NCBI GenBank assembly: GCA_028821675.1
Contig: JAPKFG010000004.1
Location: 1-40,484, forward strand
DNA from: Candidatus Poseidoniales archaeon
GTDB taxonomy: Archaea; Thermoplasmatota; Poseidoniia; Poseidoniales; Thalassarchaeaceae
Direction of reading: 5' to 3'
DNA: 40,484 nucleotides
Positions 9,567 through 18,300 of this stretch are shown here, one piece after another. The notes under the pieces were generated by a model. That model was not told where the DNA came from. It worked only from the letters and a program-made list of their open reading frames with translations, and did no database searches. The stretch's first letter is position 1. Each line of letters opens with the position of its first letter. A program made the position numbers and the translations under genes.

Positions 9567-12500
9567 ATGCGTCGAAAGCAAACTGCGCTCTTGATTACGG
9601 TCCTTATTCTCGGCTCGATGATTTTCGTCAGTCAAATTCGTCCCAGTAGCCCGGTTCAATCGGTTCACCCTGGCGACACTACAGGCGAAGGCCCCCCGAT
9701 TACAGACCGAGACAAGGATGGAATGCCTGATCTTCACGAGGAAGCTTTCAGTGAATCCGTGTTTCTGGATTTAGGAGACCGTTCCCGAACGATTCCCGGT
9801 TTAGATCCGGATAACGGAACGGACAATCAGAGTGATCACGATTATGATGGCCTGACCGCGTTGATGGAATATTGTTGGCCTTACAGTTTGGATTCATGTT
9901 TCACTAACAACCGGACTGGCCTTCCAGGCAAACCTTCGGAAATTTCTGAGACTGGTTTGCGCTGGTATCTTGATCCGCGATCTGCTGACACCGATGGCGA
10001 TGGTTTGCCAGATGGATTTGAGGTTGCGATGTGTATGTCGAAAACCGGATATGAAAACGTTTCACACGTATGGAATTGCGATGCATTCGATCCACTGAAC
10101 AGCAGTGATGGCCTGATTGATAGTGACAGATGCCGCGATCTCACATTAGGCTGCGGTGATGGCTTCGATGTTGATCGAAATGGTATTATTGAACCGCACG
10201 AGTACTATACGAATGCCGAGGAATATATGTACGGCGCACCTGAAAATTGGGTCACTGAATTCGATGGTCTTCGGTGTTCTGGTGACTCGGATGACATTCC
10301 ACCTCTGGTCAATCCTTGCCGTACAGAAGAGACGCGTCCGACAGGTGAATCTGGCTGGCTTGGCACGGATCCTCTAGACAATGATACCGACTATTATCGC
10401 TGGGTTGGCAATCCCGGTCAAGCACTTGGTCAGACTCAGAAAGGCGATGGTATCGTTGATGGATGGGAGATTTACTTCCAACTCGACCCTCTCAACAGCA
10501 GTGACGCACTAATTGACAGTGATTGGGATGGCTGGGATTTCAATCGGGATGGGGCCATCTCCCCCGACACCTCAAGTTCGACGCTCGATCTAGGTGAGGT
10601 GTTCAGCAATCTAGAGGAGTACACCGTCTATCGTGATGATGGCAATTGGGTCACGGCTGGTGTCAAACACGCCCCTCTCGGCGTTGCAAGTCAAACGGTG
10701 ACCACATTTGATCAAGGCACAACGCCGAGTTTATTGCATCATAATGCGCATTCAATCTTCTCGGATGATAGCCATGGGCTGATCTATGTTGGGACCATGC
10801 GCGGCGTTACCGTCATGAACCCTTCAATGAATTATTCCAATCACTTTGAGTTGCCTTCAGGGGTTGATTTACTCGATTTGTATATGTGGTCAGATGGCGG
10901 TGATGATGGTGTTCTTCTTTTGTCTACGACTTCGGGTCTCATGACCCTTGCCCTAGATGTCGATGGTCAAATCTCATCCGTGGTCGATGACATTGAAACT
11001 GAAGCCCTGAATCTGATGGTGCCTATTCAGACCGGTAGTGGTGGGCAATCCATCCTGCTCGGCTTTGGTGCGGACCAGAGCGTTTGGCGCGTCACCCTTG
11101 ATTCACAAGGCCTCATCAGTTCTCCGACCACAGTCGTGCAACTCACGGCAGCCCTTCAACAGCAAGAGAATGCGACTGTAGAGACTGCAGTACATGTTGT
11201 TCTACCCAGTGAAGGCCCCCGTTTATTCGTGGGAACTGATCGCGGCTTACTGATGGCCAACAGTTCCGATTTTGTTGGCGGCTTCGAGTCAACTTGGATT
11301 TTTGATATCAGCAATGCCGAGGATTTCGTGATGCCAGCCGATGCCATTGATTCAGCCTTGGCCGCTCGCGTACAGACGCTATTTGTCGACGGCCCCCGTG
11401 ATGCCAACGGGGATATCACCAGTCCACAGACTCTCTGGGTCGGGACCCGGGGTGGTGTTCACCAATTCGATTTGATTGTCGGTCCATCGACCCCCCTTGG
11501 TGCATTTTCGTACGATCGAATGAACAATGAAGAAGAATTCACCGCCAATGATGTTCTTTCGATATTACCGCTAGGTGACGAGGTGATTATCGGTTCTCAG
11601 TGGGGCTCGTGGGCTCTTGATGCAGACCACACTCGTTCTTCTGGAGTGGAACCCGATCACACTCGAATTCCCGGACGCATTGTCGACATGACGGTGTTGG
11701 ATATTGACGGCCAACCCTTCTTGTTCGCAGCGTTAGATCCAGGTATCTACGCCAACATGGTTCTAATCGATCCATTATCGAATGATTCCGATGCGGATGG
11801 AATGCCAGATGGTTGGGAATTCATATTTGGATTAGATCCAACAAATCCCTTTGATCGCGATGATGATCCCGATGCCGATGGCGTAAATTTAAATCCGGAC
11901 GACAACGAATATTTCGATCGAAGTTGGTCCAATCTCGACGAGTTCCGCTATGTTGCGACTTCTGAGCAGGGATGGAACAGTACTGACCCCCAATTGTCCG
12001 ACACGGATGGGGACGGCTTGTTGGATGGCGAGGAATATTGGGGATTCTTCCTCGAAAAGACGAATTTCACCTGCCATTACCTCAATGGTGAATACCTGTG
12101 TGATGAACCAACAGGACAAGCCGCTCGTACAACTTACATCACCGGTTGGTCAGATTCTGGCGCTGGTGGCGGCACAGACCGCAGCATCGATCCGACGAAT
12201 ATCGATACAGACCAAGATGGAATGCCGGATGGTTGGGAAATCCAATATCGCCGTTGGATAGGACAGACATTCCATGGCGGAAACGATTGGTCTCTAGATC
12301 CCACAGATCCTACGGATGCGTTTGATGACGCGGATGGAGATGGTCTGACGAATATCTGCGAATATCAATGGCAACAAATTCGCCTTTTCGTCCTCGAACA
12401 AGGTCTGTACACACACAATGAAACTGCAGAAGGGGCTGCGGGCTGGGTCGACACAGACCCCAACCTCGCTGATTCTGATGGTGATGGCCTCCCTGATGGC

Positions 12501-15272
12501 TGGGAAGCCCGATACACCTGTTCCTGGTCCTCTGCTCAAGAGGGTTTGAATCCACTGAATGGTTCTGATGCAGGGAACAATCCTGATGGTGATGGATATG
12601 ACGTGAATCACGATGGTATCTTGCAACCAGATGAGATGTTGACCAATTGGATGGAGTATTACATGTCATCCTTAATCATGCTAGGGGATGTCGACCAAAA
12701 TGGCAATCCATTGCCAATAACCACATCACTGTTCAACGATTCATGGAATGGCTCGGCGACCGAGCCGTTCGGCTTCTATGTGACACAGGAAGTCATTGAC
12801 GACCAACCCCTTGCCCCTCAGGGGGACCAAGGCACCAGCGATCCATTGAGTCGTGACACTGATCAAGATGGCATGCCCGATGGTTGGGAGGTGTACTTCG
12901 CTCGCTGGGATGTGTACAATGATGGCTGGACGCTGAATCCGGTCATGGAGTTAGATTCCCTCGGTGATCCTGATGGGGATGGGATGACCAATTGGGAAGA
13001 ATACAATTCAATCGGTTCAAATTACACAGAGACAAACCCGGACCAATCCAGTCCTCAGTACTACGTTTTCGGCGTGGCAGGGATAGCCTCAATTCAAGTT
13101 TGGAATGAAGCTGGTTCGATGACACCATTTGGTGCCTTCATTACTCCGGAACAGATTGCCATTGGCGGGCGCACGTGCGATCCAAACAACCCAGACACAG
13201 ATGGAGACGGTATGTATGACGGAATTGAACTACTCTTCACGCAATGGAATCAGAGTGATATGGTTTGGACTCTGAATCCAATGGTTGCTGGTGATGGTCA
13301 TTATGATGCAGATCATGATGCCTTGACTGATTTACAAGAATTGAATCTGACCGTACAGAACCCTGTCAATGGCGGCTTATCGCCACCCGATGCTCCACGG
13401 ATGTGGGAAGAGGCCATTGCGATAAATGAGAATGCATTCTTGCAACGAATCAATTCGATGCTATTCGCCAAGGGCAATCGAGCAATGATTGCAGCTGAAC
13501 AATATCTTGATTGGCGCAGCAGTCCGGAAATCCCCCCTCCCCCTCTTTTGTCGACGATTATCGGCATCACAGATCCAACCAACAATGATTCAGACAATGA
13601 TCAGATGATTGATGGCTATGAGTACTGGTTTACCGAATGGGATTTGGATGGCAACCATTGGGAGATGAACCCTCTCACTTCAGCAGATGTTGATTTCGAT
13701 TCTGACAATGATTCGTGGGATTGCAACGGTGATGGGGTAATCGACGACAATGAATCCTATGACAATCTTGCCGAATATCAGGCTCGAATCTATGGTAACT
13801 ACGACCAACGTTTCACCGTGCCACCCGAGTTCGGTCTGGTCAGTTACGGGCGCGACATGATGAATGCTCACCAGGAAGAGACTGGAATGACTGAATTCCA
13901 AGCCCGCGGTCTTCTTTACGATCTTTTCGTCGCAAAGGATGTGATGAGCAGCGAGAGAATGCTGCGCATCAATGACGCATATTCAGACAATTGGAATTTG
14001 AGTCTTTGGGGAATCTCGGATCCAACTCACGCCGATTCTGACGGTGATACGATGCCAGATGGTTGGGAATTCTGTTATTCCATTTACACCGAGACTCTAC
14101 CTATGAACAGCTGGCGTTGGAGTTTGAATCCCGTGAATCCCCTCGATGTGGATTACGATCCCGATGCGGATGGATGGTTTGACCGTACTTCAGGAGATAT
14201 ACCAGCCGAGCAAGGTTCGTGGGACTCACGAACATTCACACCCTATGATTCAAGTCAGCAGCTTTCCCCTGGAAACAGCCCCCTATTCTTTACCAATATT
14301 CAAGAGTGGGAATTCGGAACACTACCAATCTCCAACGATACCGATGGAGATGCCATTCAGAAGGTTCGAGAAGAATCGAATGGAGTGACAACCGGGTATG
14401 ATTATTCATGGACACTCAGCGATGGCCGTGAGGTGTACAAGTTCGGTACCAATCCCATTGACGACGATACGGACGGTGACATGCTTCCAGACTGGTGGGA
14501 GCACGATACTGGATGGAACGAATCCAATGACAATTGGTCCTCATTCCTTCACATCAAGGTTGTCTGGGAGGATTTCGGAGCAACCAAGAAACCTCTGAAT
14601 GTTTCCGGGATGGATTTGGCACGCCCTAACATGGAATGGACTTGGGCCACCTTCGACCCACGCGACCCCACAGATTCCACCGCAGATCCCGACAATGATG
14701 GTGGCTGGGATTGCTCCGGGCCAACCTGCATTTACATCCCGTACAATAACTTCCAGGAATTTTATGGAAATACCACTTTGGCGAGTGCCACTCAGGTTCG
14801 AGGTTCACCGTTACTTTACCAAGGTGAACAAATTATGGAATGGTGGCAATTGCGTGGATATCTGTTGCAGACGGGTACGCCGAACGACATCTATGCCAAT
14901 TATTTCCGCATGTATCGAATCAACACAACCGATGACCTGTATGCCAACGTACTCTACGACAACGATATCGATTACATGCTTCTCGACCCGACCGATGATG
15001 TCTCTATCTGTAGAGGTGATTGGACTGACGATTGGGAACGACGTTGGGGTACTTTTGACCGATTCCCCAACATTGGCCAAGGTGAGTATGTATGGGGTTG
15101 GTGGAACCTCGATATCGATGGGGACAACATCGCTGATGGAACGGATCCAATCAACTACGATACTGATGGTGATTGGCTGAATGATTGGTTTGAGATTGAT
15201 GACGATATGGTTGATGGTGTTCGCGGAAATGGCGGCTCCCCCATCCGATATGACGATCGCACAACCACATGA
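9567..15272 (+). CDS. Giant secreted protein with thrombospondin type 3-like (DxDxDGxxDGWE) calcium-binding repeats
   Basis: Signal-like N-terminus MRRKQTALLITVLILGSMIFVSQI; repeated 'DTDQDGMPDGWE', 'DSDGDGLPDGWE', 'DADGMPDGWE', 'DGDTMPDGWE'; no obvious C-terminal TM. Confidence 0.88.
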   Translation: MRRKQTALLITVLILGSMIFVSQIRPSSPVQSVHPGDTTGEGPPITDRDKDGMPDLHEEAFSESVFLDLGDRSRTIPGLDPDNGTDNQSDHDYDGLTALMEYCWPYSLDSCFTNNRTGLPGKPSEISETGLRWYLDPRSADTDGDGLPDGFEVAMCMSKTGYENVSHVWNCDAFDPLNSSDGLIDSDRCRDLTLGCGDGFDVDRNGIIEPHEYYTNAEEYMYGAPENWVTEFDGLRCSGDSDDIPPLVNPCRTEETRPTGESGWLGTDPLDNDTDYYRWVGNPGQALGQTQKGDGIVDGWEIYFQLDPLNSSDALIDSDWDGWDFNRDGAISPDTSSSTLDLGEVFSNLEEYTVYRDDGNWVTAGVKHAPLGVASQTVTTFDQGTTPSLLHHNAHSIFSDDSHGLIYVGTMRGVTVMNPSMNYSNHFELPSGVDLLDLYMWSDGGDDGVLLLSTTSGLMTLALDVDGQISSVVDDIETEALNLMVPIQTGSGGQSILLGFGADQSVWRVTLDSQGLISSPTTVVQLTAALQQQENATVETAVHVVLPSEGPRLFVGTDRGLLMANSSDFVGGFESTWIFDISNAEDFVMPADAIDSALAARVQTLFVDGPRDANGDITSPQTLWVGTRGGVHQFDLIVGPSTPLGAFSYDRMNNEEEFTANDVLSILPLGDEVIIGSQWGSWALDADHTRSSGVEPDHTRIPGRIVDMTVLDIDGQPFLFAALDPGIYANMVLIDPLSNDSDADGMPDGWEFIFGLDPTNPFDRDDDPDADGVNLNPDDNEYFDRSWSNLDEFRYVATSEQGWNSTDPQLSDTDGDGLLDGEEYWGFFLEKTNFTCHYLNGEYLCDEPTGQAARTTYITGWSDSGAGGGTDRSIDPTNIDTDQDGMPDGWEIQYRRWIGQTFHGGNDWSLDPTDPTDAFDDADGDGLTNICEYQWQQIRLFVLEQGLYTHNETAEGAAGWVDTDPNLADSDGDGLPDGWEARYTCSWSSAQEGLNPLNGSDAGNNPDGDGYDVNHDGILQPDEMLTNWMEYYMSSLIMLGDVDQNGNPLPITTSLFNDSWNGSATEPFGFYVTQEVIDDQPLAPQGDQGTSDPLSRDTDQDGMPDGWEVYFARWDVYNDGWTLNPVMELDSLGDPDGDGMTNWEEYNSIGSNYTETNPDQSSPQYYVFGVAGIASIQVWNEAGSMTPFGAFITPEQIAIGGRTCDPNNPDTDGDGMYDGIELLFTQWNQSDMVWTLNPMVAGDGHYDADHDALTDLQELNLTVQNPVNGGLSPPDAPRMWEEAIAINENAFLQRINSMLFAKGNRAMIAAEQYLDWRSSPEIPPPPLLSTIIGITDPTNNDSDNDQMIDGYEYWFTEWDLDGNHWEMNPLTSADVDFDSDNDSWDCNGDGVIDDNESYDNLAEYQARIYGNYDQRFTVPPEFGLVSYGRDMMNAHQEETGMTEFQARGLLYDLFVAKDVMSSERMLRINDAYSDNWNLSLWGISDPTHADSDGDTMPDGWEFCYSIYTETLPMNSWRWSLNPVNPLDVDYDPDADGWFDRTSGDIPAEQGSWDSRTFTPYDSSQQLSPGNSPLFFTNIQEWEFGTLPISNDTDGDAIQKVREESNGVTTGYDYSWTLSDGREVYKFGTNPIDDDTDGDMLPDWWEHDTGWNESNDNWSSFLHIKVVWEDFGATKKPLNVSGMDLARPNMEWTWATFDPRDPTDSTADPDNDGGWDCSGPTCIYIPYNNFQEFYGNTTLASATQVRGSPLLYQGEQIMEWWQLRGYLLQTGTPNDIYANYFRMYRINTTDDLYANVLYDNDIDYMLLDPTDDVSICRGDWTDDWERRWGTFDRFPNIGQGEYVWGWWNLDIDGDNIADGTDPINYDTDGDWLNDWFEIDDDMVDGVRGNGGSPIRYDDRTTT

Positions 15273-15281
15273 TTTCAATCC

Positions 15282-15312
15282 CGGGTCACGGCCCCTTAAG
15301 GGGCCTGACCCG
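15282..15312. repeat. Strong intergenic inverted repeat (CGGGTCA-c-GGCCCC-TTAA-GGGGCC-TGACCCG)
   Basis: 13 paired positions with one bulged C around a 16-nt perfect palindrome GGCCCCTTAAGGGGCC; no T-tract follows on the + strand. Confidence 0.85.
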
Positions 15313-15350
15313 TGGGGAAGAGTTTGATAGGATAGACCGAGGTCGATTCT

Positions 15351-18300
15351 TTGCGGGGCGGGATTGTGAATACTGAAAAGCGGCCCATTCTGAAGAGTGT
15401 CACGCTACTCGCATTGTTCCTAGTATCTTTGTTTGCTGCCGCCATTCAACCACCCATTGAACCAATTCTCGACATCGAAGTGGTCGATTCGACCAGTGGC
15501 GGAGCCCGTCACCTGTACACCTTTGCTGATGGTTCATCTGAGGCTATCGCCCTCTATCAGTCCGGCACCCCTGCTCGTAACATTCAGGTGACAATGCCAC
15601 GGGGCGCTGAAGTCACAGGAGCAGAGGTAACGATTTCAGGAGCTTCAGCAACGGGTTGGAATAGCATTTCTGACACAACTCGAGCCGATTGGTCAGAAGG
15701 TACCCCGATTTTAATTGATACAAGAGGCGATTCGATTACGCTGTCACCCAAGGACACTCAAAATTGGTTTGAACCCCATGATTATGATTCAAATCCTTCG
15801 TCGGCAAACGCTTGGTATGACAACACCTCTTATTCCATTCGACAACCACATACAACAAATGTCAGCGAGACTCGTTTCACTTCTCAACTTTCCTTGCCCT
15901 CAGGAACCACTGCAACTTACAATGGCGCAGCGTTTGTGTATCGAAACATGATTTTCGCATCGACATGGGATTCCAATTTACTCAAGAACACAGTCAAGGT
16001 ATTGTTCCCGAACAATGGGACACAGATGACCTCTGGTCCAAACAATCAGCCACTTCGTCCTGATTTGGATATCGGAACGTGTTCGGTACCGTCTCTTGCA
16101 AGTTCATGGCAAGCCTATGGTTGGCGAGATTGGGCCATAACCGATGATGAACGTGCATTCGGAATCTTATCGGCATATAGGAGCCAAAACGCTGTACAGT
16201 ATCATCGAATCATAGAATGGGATATTCGTCATCCTCTGGCTTGGAAGTGTATTTCTTCCTACGATGTCAGTAGTGGAGGGTATGGTGATTACACCGCCAT
16301 TTCATACGATCGAACACGCGATAGTATCTGGGTCAACCATGGAGTTCGTAAATCCGTGATTCAGTATGAGTTCGATGGCGCAGGGGGATTTGAGCGTAAC
16401 AGCACTGATTTCTACACTTATTTCATGTCGAGTGGCCAAGTTCGTGGTATGTCTGTCCACGGCGATATTTTCTGGTTTAGAACCTATCAAACTTGGAACT
16501 CAGATCACTTGGAGTGCTTTGCAGTTACGGGTTCACCTGGAAGCGTGCTAACCAAGCAAACTGGCTCAACCTCGGTTCCAGCCAATGGATATGGACTCCA
16601 TTATGATGGCCAACGATTGAATACACTGGATCACTATTCATGGACTCAAGGGCAGCGCTACCGGGAATATGGCAGCGGTATATCTTACCTAATTACCGCC
16701 CAACCTGGAACTTCAACTTGGGTTAGTGAGATCATGGAAGTCGACGAAGCCATCGTTGCTGCCAATATGGAGGTCTCTTGGACGACCAGTGCTGCCGGTG
16801 ACCGTGTCGAATACTGGATTAGTGCTGATGGTGGAACGCACTGGGTCTCTGTAACAAACAATGAGACAGTCCACTTCGATTATCCTGGAACCGAACTGAA
16901 ATGGAAAGTACAGTTGGTTGGGACAACCGCCGTATCATGGTGGGTTTCCATCGATTATGCTTCCGAGTATGAATCTGCAGGAGAATGGGAGTCACCCACA
17001 TTGTCGACAGGCACCCAGGTCGGGCGAATGCGTGCGACATGGACTACCGACGTACCTTCTGGAACTAACACTGCAGTGTGGGTGTCCAACGACGAAGGCC
17101 AATCTTGGGTATCGGCTGAAAACGATGTAGAGATTGATTGGGGTACAGATGTCGGAAACAAACTGATTTACAAGATTGGCCTAAACACCAGCGATTCCAC
17201 AATCACCCCCTCGTTAGATGAGTTCACCTTGCACTACGAAGAAGGATATCCAAGTGGTGTCAGAATCGATATCGGCGATGATGGAACCGATGAATACGTT
17301 GGCACAGGTGGATTACAGGATCCGATTGTGGTGACAGGTCAATCTCTTGTGGAGGCTCTCAACAATGAGATTCCACAGAATGGCGAAGGTTCTGTCAACA
17401 TCACATTCACAATTCGTGCAGCTAGCCCAGGTCGGGTCCGTCTTTCAGATCTCGACATCACCTATCGTTATCGCACGCGGGTGATTGACACATCCATAGA
17501 TGGTGGGATGCTGGTTCCCGATGGGACCAATCGAATCCTCGTGACTCAGATTGCAATCGGTGATGATGCCACGCTTCTGCAACAAGTCGATTTGACGCTG
17601 CAATCCAGCCATGGTGCTGACCCACTCCTGCGTTGGCAGGTCGGCGATTCCTGTACTGAAGAAGCAGATGGTGACAACATCGTCATGTTCGATGCTGGAA
17701 ACTGCACTTCAGTCTCTACGGCGGAAGACCTTGTCAGTATCCGCATGCCGATTCAAGCGGAGTGGGGGTGGGATGATGAATCTTCGACAGAAGTGAATAT
17801 CAGCGTCACAGACGATATCGGCTTGGCTGTCAATAATTACGAAACCGAGAATCTCAATTTGCGTGTTGAGAATGACATACAATTGCTCGATATGATGGCA
17901 ATCGACGAGTCTGGTCGAGAACTCTTAGCTTACGACTGGATGCGAGGTGGAACCAACCTCACCTTCAGTGGCACCATTGCCTTTGAAGGTACGACATTGT
18001 CACCCCAAGCGGGCCAATTCAACCTTGAGTTATCGGGGGAGAATCTTACTCAAGATGGGGAGCCGATGGGTGATGGGGCAGAGATTTTCATGTTGGAAGC
18101 CAATCCTGCATACGGGCAGTACTACATGACATTCCAAACGCCCATACAATCTAGTCAAGGTGGAATGTTATTCCAATTATCTGCGATTTCTCTACACAAT
18201 GGTTCCAATTATGTAAATCCGAATTTCAATACCATGCGAATAGTTCTAGATGGAAATAGTCCATTGGTCATGGATGCGACACCTGAAGATGGAATCGAAG

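Noticed and set aside
9318-9737. N-terminal extension of the MBL hydrolase ORF to 9737
   Set aside because: Family-like start MTLEITHLGSGSRGN is at 9317; the extension runs through the divergent intergenic region and into the 9567 gene.
14599-15180. 193-aa plus-strand overlapping ORF
   Set aside because: Out-of-frame reading of the 9567-15272 gene; low-complexity T/S/M/I composition.
9567-15272. Possible CRISPR or tandem DNA repeats from recurring GATGGnGATGG words
   Set aside because: Spacing is irregular, codon-phased and explained by protein-level Ca-binding motifs; no direct repeat/spacer structure.
14811-15278. 155-aa minus-strand ORF in the TSP3 giant gene
   Set aside because: Same antisense effect over DxDGD-type repeats (IVVDWIRSISDVVPIDIEV...); no independent coding support.
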